DNA of 64,000 bases from Altererythrobacter sp. B11 (GCF_003569745.1 NZ_AP018498.1:2953001-3017000); one strand, 5' to 3'. Positions 41,760 to 51,621 are shown, counted from the first letter of the stretch. Made by a program: numbers and translations. The notes: a model not told the origin generated them from the letters alone.

Positions 41760-42105
41760 TCTGACCTTCGCGAACGGCCTGCCGCGGCCATTCCGCCGCG
41801 CGCCGGGCGAACGACTGCGCGATGCGGTGCTGGCGCTCGCGCAAGGCAAGGCGCGGCTGGTGCGCCACAGCGAGAATAGCTGGGCAAGCATCACCTTCGC
41901 CGGGGCGCGGCATCGCCTGACGCTGCAATTCGCCGGGTCGGAGGCAGTGCAGGCGGGGGAGAATTTCATCGCCTTCCTGCCCGAGCATGAATTCGCCCTG
42001 CCCGGCCAGCTGGTGGCCGATGCGGCGGTGACCGAGGTGGACCATCATCTCGAGCCGCCGCTGCTGGTGATTACCTGCGAGGTGCTGGTGGTGGAGGAAG
42101 GGTGA
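41749..42105 (+). CDS. Hypothetical protein overlapping the small divergent gene
   Basis: 118-aa protein of unknown function. Beta-rich pattern with several hydrophobic strands (RLTLQFAGSEAVQAGENFIAFL, LPGQLVADAAVTEVDHHL, LLVITCEVLVVEEG), no signal or membrane segment. ATG at 41749 lies inside the previous gene, 11 bp before that gene's end, preceded by GGGGAAAAGGCG, so translation may be coupled. With the 62-aa gene it forms a two-gene unit controlled by the S24 operator. It ends 12 bp before the convergent dehydrogenase gene. Confidence 0.6.
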   Translation: MYSDLTFANGLPRPFRRAPGERLRDAVLALAQGKARLVRHSENSWASITFAGARHRLTLQFAGSEAVQAGENFIAFLPEHEFALPGQLVADAAVTEVDHHLEPPLLVITCEVLVVEEG

Positions 42106-42117
42106 AGGGGGCGCCCC

Positions 42118-43056
42118 TCAGTATCCGCGGCCCAGCTCCACCTGCGCTTCCAGCAGTTCGCCGGCCCGGAACCGCGCGCAATTGCGCAGGAAGCGCTCGG
42201 CCGCGCGCGCCTGGCTCGCCGGAGTGGGAATGCCGGACAGATGCATGGTGATATGCGCATTTTCCAGCTGCCACAGCGGATGGTCGGCCGGCAGCGGCTC
42301 GGGATCGGTGAGGTCCAGCACGGCAGCGTGGATGCGCCCTGTGCTGAGCGCCTCGACCAGCGCGGGCTGGTCCACCACATCGGCGCGGGCGAAATTCACC
42401 AGCACCGCTTGGGGATGCATGGCCGCCAGTTCCGCCGCGCCGATCGTGCCGCGCGTGCCCGGCGTTCCCGGCAAGGCCAGCACGATCCAGTCGAAGCTGC
42501 CGAGCGCCCCGCGCCAGTCGTCGGGGCCGAGCGCACCTTCGCCGGCGCGGCTGCGCACCGGCACAACCTCCACGCCGAAACCCTGCAGCGCGCGGCCAAT
42601 CGCCTGCCCGATCGCCCCATGGCCGAGGATCAGCGCCCGGCTGCCCGCCAGATCGCGGACGGCGGGCGGCACGGCCAGCCATTCGTGCCGCGCCTGCGCC
42701 TGCACCACGGCGCGATAATCCTTGGCGATGGCCAGCATGGTCATCACCGCGAATTCCGCCACCTGCCCGGAGGTAAGGCCCGATCCGCAGGTGACGGCGA
42801 CGCCCCGCCGCGCAAAGTCGGCCAGCGGCATCCAGTCCACCCCGGCATAGGAGCTGTTGAGCCAGCGCAGGCCCCGCGCCAGCTCCACCCCGCGCAGGGC
42901 AGCGGCCTTCTCGTGCAGGTCGAACCAGCCGATCTCGGCCTGTGGGGCGAGCTCCACCAGCATCTCCGGATCGCGCCACCAGCGGGGCTCCAGCCATTCG
43001 GGCAGGCGCTGCTCCACCAGCGGGCGCAAGCTTTCGGGCAGCACGGCGATCGTCAT
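42118..43056 (-). CDS. D-2-hydroxyacid dehydrogenase, NAD-binding
   Basis: 312-aa oxidoreductase. Rossmann motif ALILGHGAIGQAIGRAL (Gly-rich GxGxxG: GHGAIG) near residue 140, RYxC-like NFARADVVDQPALVEAL, LDLTDPEPLPADHPLWQ with the catalytic Glu region and final His (ITMHLSGIP). Glyoxylate or hydroxypyruvate reductase-like enzymes have this architecture; the substrate is not determined. Start at 43056 (MTIAVLPESLRP); upstream in-frame ATG at 43101 rejected. It follows cysS by 29 bp on the same strand. Confidence 0.88.
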   Translation of the reverse strand: MTIAVLPESLRPLVEQRLPEWLEPRWWRDPEMLVELAPQAEIGWFDLHEKAAALRGVELARGLRWLNSSYAGVDWMPLADFARRGVAVTCGSGLTSGQVAEFAVMTMLAIAKDYRAVVQAQARHEWLAVPPAVRDLAGSRALILGHGAIGQAIGRALQGFGVEVVPVRSRAGEGALGPDDWRGALGSFDWIVLALPGTPGTRGTIGAAELAAMHPQAVLVNFARADVVDQPALVEALSTGRIHAAVLDLTDPEPLPADHPLWQLENAHITMHLSGIPTPASQARAAERFLRNCARFRAGELLEAQVELGRGY

Positions 43057-43085
43057 TCCATCCCCTCCTGACCGCGCGCCGGGCC

Positions 43086-44534
43086 TCAGCCCAGCTTCCA
43101 TTCCCAGCCGAGCGGATCGCCGTCCATCACTTCGACGCCCTGCGCCGCCAGCTCGTCACGGATCGCATCGGAGGCGGCGAAATCCTTCTCCGCCCGCGCC
43201 CCCTTGCGGCGGGCAAGCGCGGCGTCGATGTCGGCTTCGGTGATGACCGCAGCTTTCGGCCGCAGGCGCAGATCCGCGCGCGCAAGGTCGAGCAGGCCGA
43301 GCCCCAGCACCGCATCCATCTTCGCCACCACCGCGCGCTTCACCCCGGCATCGACCTTCTTCATCGCCAGCACCTCTTCCAGCGCGGTCAGGGCGATGGC
43401 GGTGTTGAGATCGTCGCTGATCGCGGCATCGAACTTCGCCAGCAGCGGCGCGAATTTGGGATGGTCGGGATCGCCCTCCCCCGCATCGGTAAGCCGCTCC
43501 GCCGCCATGACCATGCGCTTGAGCCGGGTCAGCGCCGCCGCCAGCCCGTCCCAGCTGAATTCCAGTTCGCTGCGATAGTGCGCCTGCAGGCACATCAGGC
43601 GGTAGGCCAGTGGATGATAGCCCCAGTCGATCAGCAATTGCAGGCGCAGGAACTCGCCCGCGCTCTTGCTCATCTTGCCGGTGCGATCGACCAGGAAATT
43701 GTTGTGCATCCAGATCCGCGCGCCGGAATTGGCCGGCACGGACAGCCCGTTGGTGCAGCAGAAGGCCTGGTTCTGCGCGATCTCGTTCGGATGGTGGATC
43801 TCGCGATGGTCGATCCCGCCAGTGTGGATGTCGAAGGGAAAGCCCAGCAACTGGCCGCTCATCACCGAACATTCGAGATGCCAGCCGGGCGCACCCTTGC
43901 CCCAGGGCGAATCCCATTCCATCTGCCGCGTCTCGCCCGGCGGGGTCTTGCGCCAGATGGCGAAATCCGCGGCATTGCGCTTGCCGGCCACGGCCTCGAT
44001 CCGCCCTTCCCCCTCTTCCGTCACCGCACGGGCAAGCCGGCCGTAATCATCCACGGTGGAAACGTCGAAATAGAGCCCGCTGTCGAGTTCATAGCAGTGC
44101 CGCGGCGCGATCTGCTTCGCGAAGTCGATCATCTGTTCGATGTAATTGGTGGCGATCGACCATTCGGCCGGCTCGCGGATGTTGAGCGCCTTCACATCGG
44201 CCCAATAGGCTTCCGTATAATGGCGGGCGATATCCCAGATGGACTGCGCCTTCGCGGCCGCCATCTTCTCCATCTTGTCCTCGCCCGCATCGGCATCGTC
44301 GGTGAGGTGGCCGACGTCGGTGATGTTGATCACATGGGTCAGCCGGTAGCCCTTCCAGCTGAGCGTGCGGCCGAGCACGTCAGCGAAGACATAGGCGCGC
44401 ATATTGCCGATATGCGGATAATTATAGACCGTCGGCCCGCACGAATAGACCCGCGCCTCACCGGGATGAACCGGCTCGAAGGTTTCGAGCTTGCGGGTGA
44501 GGCTGTTGAAGAGCTGGAGCGGGGCGTCGTTCAT
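43086..44534 (-). CDS. cysS: Cysteinyl-tRNA synthetase
   Basis: 482-aa class I synthetase. HIGH motif YNYPHIGNMRAYVFAD and KMSKS GKMSKSAGEFLRL are present; zinc ligands come from VYSCGPTVYN, HLECSVMS and HTGGIDHREIHHPNEIAQ. Charges tRNA-Cys in the cytosol. Start at 44534 (MNDAPLQLFNSLTRK); an upstream ATG at 44597 would overlap cobT. cobT ends 59 bp upstream on the same strand. Confidence 0.96.
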   Translation of the reverse strand: MNDAPLQLFNSLTRKLETFEPVHPGEARVYSCGPTVYNYPHIGNMRAYVFADVLGRTLSWKGYRLTHVINITDVGHLTDDADAGEDKMEKMAAAKAQSIWDIARHYTEAYWADVKALNIREPAEWSIATNYIEQMIDFAKQIAPRHCYELDSGLYFDVSTVDDYGRLARAVTEEGEGRIEAVAGKRNAADFAIWRKTPPGETRQMEWDSPWGKGAPGWHLECSVMSGQLLGFPFDIHTGGIDHREIHHPNEIAQNQAFCCTNGLSVPANSGARIWMHNNFLVDRTGKMSKSAGEFLRLQLLIDWGYHPLAYRLMCLQAHYRSELEFSWDGLAAALTRLKRMVMAAERLTDAGEGDPDHPKFAPLLAKFDAAISDDLNTAIALTALEEVLAMKKVDAGVKRAVVAKMDAVLGLGLLDLARADLRLRPKAAVITEADIDAALARRKGARAEKDFAASDAIRDELAAQGVEVMDGDPLGWEWKLG

Positions 44535-44593
44535 GGCGCGGGGGATAGGTGCGTGCGCACCCTTCGACAAGGGCAGGATATACCCGCCCAGCG

Positions 44594-46417
44594 TCACTCC
44601 ACCTCGAACAGATCCGCCAGCTGTTCGATGATCGTGCCGCCGAGTTGCTCTACGTCCATGATGGTGACGGCGCGCTTGTAATAACGGGTCACGTCATGGC
44701 CGATACCGATGGCGACCAGCTGGACAGGGCTCTGCCGCTCGATCCAGTCGATCACCTTGCGCAGATGGGTTTCGAGATAGCCCGCGTTGTTCACGCTCAG
44801 CGTGCTGTCGTCCACCGGGGCGCCGTCGGAGATCACCATCAGGATGCGGCGGTCTTCCGCCCGGGCAAGCAGGCGGCTGTGCGCCCACAGCAGCGCTTCC
44901 CCGTCGATATTTTCCTTGAGCAGCCCCTCGCGCATCATCAGGCCGAGATTGCGCCGCGCGCGGCGCATCGGCTCGTCCGCCTTCTTGTAGATGATGTGGC
45001 GCAGGTCGTTGAGCCGGCCGGGACTCGCCGGGCGGCCCCCCGCCAGCCATTTCTCGCGGCTCTGCCCGCCTTTCCAGGCGCGGGTGGTGAAGCCGAGGAT
45101 CTCCACCTTCACGCCGCAGCGTTCCAGCGTGCGGGCCATGATGTCCGCGCTGATCGCCGCGATGGAGATCGGCCGGCCGCGCATGGAGCCTGAATTGTCG
45201 ATCAGCAGGGTGACGACGGTGTCCTTGAAATCCTGCTCATGCTCGACCTTGTAGGACAGCGAATGGCCGGGGCTGACGATCACGCGGGCGAGCCGCGCGG
45301 CATCCAGCAGGCCTTCTTCCTGGTCGAAATCCCAGCTGCGGTTCTGCTGCGCCATCAGCCGCCGCTGCAGGCGGTTGGCGAGGCGCGTGACGATGCCCTG
45401 CAGCCCCGTGAGCTGACTGTCGAGATAGGCGCGCAGGCGGGCGAGTTCGTCCTGGTCGCAGAGTTCCTGCGCCTCCACGACCTCATCGAATTCCTCGGTG
45501 AACACCTTGTAGTCGAAGCTGTCGGGCAGGTCGGTCCACGGGCGGTTCGGGCGCACGGGCATCATGCCCTCCTCGCCCTCGTCGCCGATGTCCCCCTCGG
45601 TCATCTCCTGATCCTGCTCGATCTCCTGCTGCGAATCCTCGTCGCCTTCCCCTTCACCGCTTTCGGAGGAGGTCTGCTCGCTGCGCGTTTCCTGATCGCT
45701 GCGCTGGTCTTCGCTCTCGTCGCTCTGCTGCTCGTCCGGGCCTTCCTGCTCCTCGCCCGAATCGTCCGTCGCCGGCTCGTCCACCTCTTCGGCGCGGACG
45801 AGTTCGAGATGGCGCAGCATGTCGAGCGACAGCGACTGGAAGGCGCGCTGGTCGGTGAGCGATTCGGACAGCCGCTCGAAATCGTCGCCGGTGCGGCTTT
45901 CGATGAATTCGCGCAGCATCTCCACGCCCGGCCGCGCGGCCTGCGGGATCGGCTGCCCCGTCAAATTCTCGCGCAGCATCAGCGCCAGAGCGGTCTCGAT
46001 CGGCACCTCGTCCGCACTGGCGGCACGGGCGATGGGATCGGAGCGCATGCGCATTTCCAGCGCCGCATCCAGATTGGCGCGCATGCCCGCGTAATTGTTC
46101 TCGCCCAGCGCCTCGTAACGGACCTGCTCGATCGCATCGTAGCAGGCGCGTGCGCCCGGCTCGGCCGGCATGTTGCGACGATGCAGCCCCTCATTGTGGT
46201 GGCGCAGCCGCAAGGCATAGGAATCGGCAAAGCCGCGCGCTTCCCGCGCCTGTTCGGGCGGCAGGCTGCGCGGCGGCATGGGGACGCGGATCGCGTCACC
46301 CTGCATGCCCGGCCCGTCCGGCGACCACGACACATCGACTTCCGCATCATGGGAAATCGCGCGCGCGGCGCCGGTCAGCGCATGCCGGAACCGGTCGAGA
46401 GGCGTTTCTTCTGCCAA
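44594..46417 (-). CDS. cobT: Cobaltochelatase subunit CobT
   Basis: 607-aa protein. N-terminal CobT region ([39 protein letters not shown]), a long acidic Glu/Asp/Gln/Ser-rich linker (about 235-305, e.g. [16 protein letters not shown]), and a C-terminal VWA domain whose MIDAS motif is [13 protein letters not shown] with later [11 protein letters not shown]. In aerobic B12 synthesis CobNST inserts cobalt into hydrogenobyrinate a,c-diamide; CobS is the usual neighbour but is absent here. TTG start at 46417 ([11 protein letters not shown]), AAGG 6 bp upstream and 8 bp after the upstream stop; the upstream ATG at 46456 would overlap that gene by 31 bp. Confidence 0.88.
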   Translation of the reverse strand: MAEETPLDRFRHALTGAARAISHDAEVDVSWSPDGPGMQGDAIRVPMPPRSLPPEQAREARGFADSYALRLRHHNEGLHRRNMPAEPGARACYDAIEQVRYEALGENNYAGMRANLDAALEMRMRSDPIARAASADEVPIETALALMLRENLTGQPIPQAARPGVEMLREFIESRTGDDFERLSESLTDQRAFQSLSLDMLRHLELVRAEEVDEPATDDSGEEQEGPDEQQSDESEDQRSDQETRSEQTSSESGEGEGDEDSQQEIEQDQEMTEGDIGDEGEEGMMPVRPNRPWTDLPDSFDYKVFTEEFDEVVEAQELCDQDELARLRAYLDSQLTGLQGIVTRLANRLQRRLMAQQNRSWDFDQEEGLLDAARLARVIVSPGHSLSYKVEHEQDFKDTVVTLLIDNSGSMRGRPISIAAISADIMARTLERCGVKVEILGFTTRAWKGGQSREKWLAGGRPASPGRLNDLRHIIYKKADEPMRRARRNLGLMMREGLLKENIDGEALLWAHSRLLARAEDRRILMVISDGAPVDDSTLSVNNAGYLETHLRKVIDWIERQSPVQLVAIGIGHDVTRYYKRAVTIMDVEQLGGTIIEQLADLFEVE

Positions 46418-46425
46418 GTCGTGCC

Positions 46426-47079
46426 TTAGCCGATGGTCTGCCCGGTCTTGGCCCAATCGGCCAGGAAGCCGTCGATGCCCTTGTCCGTCAGCACATGCTT
46501 CACCAGGCTCTTGATGACGGCCGGCGGCATGGTGGCGACATCGGCGCCGATGCGGGCGCTTTCCAGCACATGGGTGGCATGGCGCACGCTGGCGACGAGG
46601 ATCTGCGTTTCGAAGGCGTAATTGTCGTAGATCAGGCGGATGTCGCGGATCAGATCCATGCCATCGAAGCCATTGTCGTCATGCCGGCCGACGAAGGGGG
46701 ACACGAAAGTGGCCCCGGCCTTGGCGGCGAGCAGCGCCTGATTGGCGGAGAAGCACAGGGTGACGTTCACCATCGTGCCATCGTCCGTCAGCGCCTTGCA
46801 GGTCTTCAGGCCGTCGATCGTCAGCGGCACCTTGATGCACACATTGTCCGCGATCTTGCGCAGGACTTCGGCCTCTTTCATCATCGTCCCATGGTCCAGC
46901 GCGACCACTTCGGCGCTCACCGGCCCATCGGTGAGGGCACAGATTTCCTTCGTCACTTCCATGAAGTTCCGTCCGGACTTGTGGATCAGCGAAGGATTGG
47001 TGGTAACGCCATCGAGCAAGCCCGCTTCGGCCAGTTCCTTGATGTCGGCAATTTCGGCGGTGTCGGCGAAGAATTTCAT
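46426..47079 (-). CDS. fsa: Transaldolase/fructose-6-phosphate aldolase family protein
   Basis: 217-aa class I aldolase of the small transaldolase family. Begins [20 protein letters not shown], has [39 protein letters not shown] with the Schiff-base Lys (KVP), [21 protein letters not shown] and [11 protein letters not shown]. The length (about 215-220) is the FSA/short transaldolase type. It may cleave fructose-6-phosphate or act in the pentose phosphate pathway; the two activities are not separable by sequence alone. It is 8 bp upstream of cobT on the same strand. Confidence 0.9.
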   Translation of the reverse strand: MKFFADTAEIADIKELAEAGLLDGVTTNPSLIHKSGRNFMEVTKEICALTDGPVSAEVVALDHGTMMKEAEVLRKIADNVCIKVPLTIDGLKTCKALTDDGTMVNVTLCFSANQALLAAKAGATFVSPFVGRHDDNGFDGMDLIRDIRLIYDNYAFETQILVASVRHATHVLESARIGADVATMPPAVIKSLVKHVLTDKGIDGFLADWAKTGQTIG

Positions 47080-47161
47080 CTACTGCTCCGGTCGGTGCGA
47101 ATCTCGTGTGCGGCTATAGGTTCCGCTGCTGCCGGGGGCCACCCCTCACACGTGGGGCAGC

Positions 47162-47845
47162 TCACAAGGCCGCTCCGGCCCCGAATACTGCGGTGAGCAG
47201 CGGATCACGCGTGGCAGCAGGATCGGCACGGATCGCCGCCTCTTCCCGCCCGATCTCCTGCCAGATCACCTCCTCCACCTCTCCGGCGAAGCCGCGCGCG
47301 ACCCCCGCCACATCCACGCCGGTGAGGCCGGCCAGCAGCTGGCCGACCAGCGGATCGTCCGCCACGCGCAGCGCATCGCCGACTTCAGGAACCATGGCGT
47401 CGATCAGGCGCATGCCCATCTCCTGCCGCAGGAAGGCGGTGGCCGCCGTGGGGCCGCCGCGCACCAGCGCCACCGCGTTGGTAATGCCGATCGCGCGCAC
47501 CGTGTCCGTCACCACCGGCGCGGCGCGATAGGATGCGTCCACGGCGATTTCCGCCACTGCATCTTCCAGGCGCGATTTGAACAGCGCGGAAGTGAGTATC
47601 CGCGACAGCACATCACCGCGCGCGCCGAGAAACTCGTCGAGCCCCAGCCGGGCGACCGACTCGTCCCAATAGCCCCCGGGTGCAGTCAGGCGGGTGAAGG
47701 CCCGTTCGCTCGACAGCACCAGCAGGCGCCGCACCGCCTCCGTCAGGCTGATGCCCCCGCCATAGGTGGCGCAGCCCGACAAGGCGAGGACGCTGCCCGC
47801 CCCGAGGGCGGCGAGGAAGCCCCTCCGGCGGACCGGCCCCGTCAT
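47162..47845 (-). CDS. DUF4197 domain lipoprotein
   Basis: 227-aa exported protein. Signal MTGPVRRRGFLAALGAGSVL with a twin-Arg-like RRRGF and lipobox LALSGC, so it may be a Tat-exported lipoprotein. The mature part matches DUF4197: LTEAVRRLLVLSSERAFTRL, GGYWDESVARLGL, AFLRQEMGMRLIDAMVPEVG and the end PLLTAVFGAGAAL. Function unknown. The start at 47845 has GGGGAGAG upstream; the frame is open much further upstream (opposite priA), but that part is a composition artefact. Divergent from priA, 87 bp. Confidence 0.85.
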   Translation of the reverse strand: MTGPVRRRGFLAALGAGSVLALSGCATYGGGISLTEAVRRLLVLSSERAFTRLTAPGGYWDESVARLGLDEFLGARGDVLSRILTSALFKSRLEDAVAEIAVDASYRAAPVVTDTVRAIGITNAVALVRGGPTAATAFLRQEMGMRLIDAMVPEVGDALRVADDPLVGQLLAGLTGVDVAGVARGFAGEVEEVIWQEIGREEAAIRADPAATRDPLLTAVFGAGAAL

Positions 47846-47932
47846 ATTCGTCTCTCCCCACATTTCCTTGCTCCTCTTTGGCGCGCGGTCCTTGCTGCGC
47901 GGGCGCTGCCAAGCCCATATAGGCAGGCATCC

Positions 47933-50098
47933 ATGAACCGCGTCCGACTTCTCATCTTCAACGCCGCGCTCGGCGCGCTCGACTATCGCGTGCCGGACGG
48001 CATGGATGTCGTGCCCGGGTCGGTGGTGGTGGCGCCGCTGGGCCCGCGCCAGATCGTCGGTATCGTCTGGGACGATGGACGCCTGCCGGGCGACCCCGTT
48101 CCCGATGCGCGGCTGCGCCCGCTGCTGGGCCGGCTGCCCGTGCCGCCGCTGCGTGCCGAATTGCGGCGGCTGATCGAATGGACAGCAGACTATTATTGCG
48201 CGCCGCTTTCGGCAGTGGCGCGGATGGTGCTGTCGAGCGGCGGGGCGTTGAAGGGCCCCGCGACCATGACCGAATATCGCCTCTCGGGCGGATTGCCGGA
48301 GCGAATGACGCCAAAGCGAGAGCTTGCGCTGGCTGCGCTGGAGGGGGAGCAGGCGACGCTGCGCGAACTGGCGGCAATCGCCGGCGTGAGCGAGGGCGTC
48401 CTGCGCGGGTTGGTGAACCAGGGCGCGCTGGAGCCGGTGGAGGTGGATTGCGATCGCCCCTACCCCCGCGCCGGCGCGAGCTTCTCCGAACCGGAGCTGA
48501 GCGCCGAGCAGGCCGAGGTGGCCAGCCGCTTCGTGGCGGCGACGCGCGACGGGGGCTTCGCGCCCTTCCTGCTCGACGGCGTGACCGGCTCCGGCAAGAC
48601 GGAAACCTATTTCGAAGCCATTGCCGAATCTCTGCGGAACGGGCGGCAGACGCTGGTGCTGCTGCCCGAAATCGCGCTCACCGAAGCCTTCCTGCGACGG
48701 TTCGAGGAGCGCTTCGGCGCGCCGCCGGTTGTGTGGCATTCCTCGCTCAAGTCCACCGAGCGGCGGCGGGCCTGGCGGGCGATCGCAAGCGGAGCGGCAC
48801 AGGTGGTGGTGGGCGCGCGTTCGGCGCTGTTCCTGCCCTATGGCCAGCTCGGCCTCATCGTGGTGGATGAAGCGCATGAGGTGAGCTTCAAGCAGGACGA
48901 AGGCGTGCGTTATAACGCGCGCGACGTGGCGGTGATGCGTGCGCGGTTCGAACACATTCCGGTGATCCTCGCCAGCGCCACCCCCGCCCTCGAAAGCCTG
49001 CAGATGGCGGAAGCGGGCATCTATGAACGGCTGGTGTTGCCCAGCCGCTTTGGCGGCGCGAGCATGCCGAAGATCGAGACGGTCAACCTCACCGAGGAAC
49101 AGCCCGAGCGCGGCCGCTGGCTGGCGCCGCGGCTGGCGCGCGAATTGTTCGCGCGGCTTGAGCGCGGCGAACAGTCGCTGCTGTTCCTCAACCGCCGGGG
49201 CTATGCGCCGCTGACGCTGTGCCGGCATTGCGGCTATCGCTTCCAGTGCCCCAACTGCAGCGCCTGGCTGGTGGAGCACCGCCTCAGCCGCCGCCTCGCC
49301 TGCCACCATTGCGGGCATCAGGCCGAAACGCCCGACCGCTGCCCCGAATGCGGCGAACCCGATTGCCTGGTCGCTTGCGGGCCGGGCGTGGAGCGGATCG
49401 CGGATGAAGTGGCCGAGATCCTGCCCGACGCGCGGGTGGCCGTGGCGACCTCCGACACGCTCAATTCGCCGGAAAAAGCCGCGGCTTTCGTCGCGCAGGC
49501 GGAGGCCGGGGCAATCGATGTGATCGTGGGCACGCAGTTGGTCACCAAGGGGTTCCACTTTCCCGAACTGACGCTGGTGGGCGTGGTGGACGCCGATCTC
49601 GGGCTGGAAGGCGGCGATCTGCGGGCGGCGGAGCGGACCTATCAGCAGGTAGCGCAGGTGGCGGGCCGGGCCGGACGCGGCGCCAAGCCGGGCGAAGTGC
49701 TGATCCAGACGCGCCACCCCGACGCGCCGGTGATCGCCGCCCTCGCCGCAGGGGATCGCGATGCGTTCTACGAAGCCGAGACCGAAGCGCGCCGCCATGC
49801 TGGCGCCCCGCCCTTCGGCCGCTGGGCCGCCATCATCGTCTCCAGCGAGGACGAGTCCGAGGCGCGTGAGGCGGCCAACCGCATCGGCGCCACCCGTCCG
49901 CAGCTGCCTGATGTGCAGATCCTCGGCCCCGCGCCGGCGCCGATGTCACTGCTGCGCGGCCGCTATCGCTATCGCCTGCTGCTGAATGCCCGGCGCAGCG
50001 CGGAAGTGCAGAAGGTGATCCGCGAATGGCTGGGCGCGCTCAGCTTCCCGCAGGGCGTGCGGGTGGGCGTGGATATCGACCCCTACAGCTTCGTGTAG
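47933..50098 (+). CDS. priA: Primosomal protein N' (PriA)
   Basis: 721-aa 3' to 5' helicase that restarts stalled replication forks. N-terminal DNA-binding domain, Walker A FLLDGVTGSGKTETYFEAI (about residue 215), DEAH box LIVVDEAHEVSFKQDEG, zinc-binding Cys cluster CRHCGYRFQCPNCS...CHHCGHQAETPDRCPECGEPDC (given here as its paired CxxC motifs), and VGTQLVTKGFHFPELTLVGV. Complete and typical length. ATG at 47933 (MNRVRLLIFN). Convergent with ada, 15 bp. Confidence 0.96.
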   Translation: MNRVRLLIFNAALGALDYRVPDGMDVVPGSVVVAPLGPRQIVGIVWDDGRLPGDPVPDARLRPLLGRLPVPPLRAELRRLIEWTADYYCAPLSAVARMVLSSGGALKGPATMTEYRLSGGLPERMTPKRELALAALEGEQATLRELAAIAGVSEGVLRGLVNQGALEPVEVDCDRPYPRAGASFSEPELSAEQAEVASRFVAATRDGGFAPFLLDGVTGSGKTETYFEAIAESLRNGRQTLVLLPEIALTEAFLRRFEERFGAPPVVWHSSLKSTERRRAWRAIASGAAQVVVGARSALFLPYGQLGLIVVDEAHEVSFKQDEGVRYNARDVAVMRARFEHIPVILASATPALESLQMAEAGIYERLVLPSRFGGASMPKIETVNLTEEQPERGRWLAPRLARELFARLERGEQSLLFLNRRGYAPLTLCRHCGYRFQCPNCSAWLVEHRLSRRLACHHCGHQAETPDRCPECGEPDCLVACGPGVERIADEVAEILPDARVAVATSDTLNSPEKAAAFVAQAEAGAIDVIVGTQLVTKGFHFPELTLVGVVDADLGLEGGDLRAAERTYQQVAQVAGRAGRGAKPGEVLIQTRHPDAPVIAALAAGDRDAFYEAETEARRHAGAPPFGRWAAIIVSSEDESEAREAANRIGATRPQLPDVQILGPAPAPMSLLRGRYRYRLLLNARRSAEVQKVIREWLGALSFPQGVRVGVDIDPYSFV

Positions 50099-50113
50099 CG
50101 GCCCGCCGCGCGA

Positions 50114-51151
50114 TCAGCCCTTGCGCTCCCGCGCCAGCAGTTCGCGCTTGATCTCCAGCCCCCAGGCATAGCCGCCCAGCGAGCCGTCGGAACGGATCAC
50201 CCGGTGGCAGGGGATCAGCACGGAGACATGGTTGGCTCCATTGGCGCTGCCCGCCGCCCGCACCGCACCGGGATTGCCCGCGGCGGCCGCGATTTCGGCA
50301 TAGCTGCGCGTCTCCCCCGGTGGGATACGCCGCAATTCGCGCCATACCTTCTCCTGGAAGGCTGTGCCCTGCACGTCGAGCGGAATGTCGGCGCCAAGGC
50401 CGGGCCGCTCCACTTCGGCAACGACGGCGGCGAGCAGCGCGGCGAAGGCCTCGCCTCCCTCAACCAGCTCCGCGGCGGGGAAGCGGGCGCGCAGTTCCGC
50501 CTCCCCTTCCCCGAAGGAAAGGCGGCAGACGCCCTTCTCCGTCGCCGCGACGAGCATCGGCCCGAGCGTCGTGTCCACCACTGCCCAGTGGATCGCCACG
50601 CCGCGTCCGCCGTTCTTCCATACCGATGGCGCCATGCCCATCCGCTCCTTATTATCTGCGTAGAACCGCGATGCCGCGCCATAGCCCGCCTCGTAAAGCG
50701 CCCCCGTCACCGAATCGCCGCCGCTGAGGGCGTCGCCCGCCCTTTCGCGGCGCAAGGCCCGGGAATATTCGGCGGGCGAGAGCCCGGTCGCGCGCTTGAA
50801 GATGCGCTGGAAGTGGCTCGGCGAGTAACCTGCTGTGGCCGCGAGATCGACCAGCGCCGGCGGGGTTGCGGCGTCCTTGATCGCCGCGATGGCCGCCAGC
50901 ACAGCCTGCCCATCGCGCGCCGCGTCGTCCGGAAGGCAGCGCAGGCAGGGCCGCAGCCCGGCCTCTCGCGCGGATTCGCCATTCGCGAAGAAGCGGACAT
51001 TCTCGCGCCGCGGATGGCGCGCCGCGCAGGACGGCCGGCAATAGATCCCGGTAGAGAGAACGCCGGTCACGAAGCGGCCGTCATAGGCTCGGTCCCGCCG
51101 CAGCACCGCCGCCCATGCATCTTCCGCCTCGATCTGCTGCGCGAGAATCAC
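50114..51151 (-). CDS. ada: Ada-type DNA repair regulator and O6-methylguanine methyltransferase
   Basis: 345-aa bifunctional protein. N-terminal Ada domain with Cys ligands in TGIYCRPSCAARHPRR and RPCLRCLPD, the first being the phosphotriester acceptor; AraC helix-turn-helix YSPSHFQRIFKRATGLSPAEY; C-terminal methyltransferase with VLIPCHRVIRSDGSLGGYAWG, whose Cys accepts O6-methyl groups. Methylation turns it into an activator of the adaptive response. GTG start at 51151 overlaps the DUF1203 stop (GTGA), giving translational coupling; the first ATG at 51184 would overlap by 37 bp. Confidence 0.9.
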   Translation of the reverse strand: MILAQQIEAEDAWAAVLRRDRAYDGRFVTGVLSTGIYCRPSCAARHPRRENVRFFANGESAREAGLRPCLRCLPDDAARDGQAVLAAIAAIKDAATPPALVDLAATAGYSPSHFQRIFKRATGLSPAEYSRALRRERAGDALSGGDSVTGALYEAGYGAASRFYADNKERMGMAPSVWKNGGRGVAIHWAVVDTTLGPMLVAATEKGVCRLSFGEGEAELRARFPAAELVEGGEAFAALLAAVVAEVERPGLGADIPLDVQGTAFQEKVWRELRRIPPGETRSYAEIAAAAGNPGAVRAAGSANGANHVSVLIPCHRVIRSDGSLGGYAWGLEIKRELLARERKG

Positions 51152-51621
51152 GGCTGGTCCCTCTCGATGCGAGCCGCGAAGCATCCATAGGCGGCATTGT
51201 GTGCATCGATATAGGCGATGCGCCCGTCCGCCTCCAGCAGCGCCCTGATCGCTTCATCGGCCTCGCCCGGCATGGCGAGCCGCGCACTCACCAGCGTGCC
51301 TTCGTGATCGAACCCCCGCAGCGAAAGAATGCGGCCTTCGAATACCGGGGGCGTGCAATCGACGAATTCGGCGCGCTCGGCGCCCTCGCGGATATAGATG
51401 GCGAAGCCGGCGCGATAGGGCGTCTCGACATCATGATGGATGTGGTGGACGAGCAGCACCCGGTCGCCCCGGCGCGCTTCACTCAGGCTGGCGCGGCAGG
51501 GGTAACCGCGATCCGCATCGGCAATCGCAAGGCGGGCGCGGCGGCGATGCAGTGCATCCTCCTCCATGGCGAAGAGTGGCATGAACGGGGCGGGGTCGAG
51601 CCCGGCAATGCGATAGGCCAT
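51148..51621 (-). CDS. DUF1203 domain protein
   Basis: 157-aa soluble protein. Conserved features MAYRIAGLDPAPFMPLFAM, RARLAIADADRGYPCRASL, GDRVLLVHHIHHDVETPYRA and FAIYIREGAERA, and the end YGCFAARIERDQP. Function unknown; a Cys and several His suggest a metal or redox role but this is guesswork. ATG at 51621. Overlaps ada by a GTGA/TGA junction, so it and Ada are co-expressed, which hints at a link to DNA alkylation repair. Confidence 0.85.
   Translation of the reverse strand: MAYRIAGLDPAPFMPLFAMEEDALHRRRARLAIADADRGYPCRASLSEARRGDRVLLVHHIHHDVETPYRAGFAIYIREGAERAEFVDCTPPVFEGRILSLRGFDHEGTLVSARLAMPGEADEAIRALLEADGRIAYIDAHNAAYGCFAARIERDQP

Noticed and set aside
47846-49798. Long open frame antisense to priA, continuous with the DUF4197 gene
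   Set aside because: High GC leaves few stops on the reverse frame; sequence is His/Arg/Gln-rich and has no family features. Only the last 227 codons are real.
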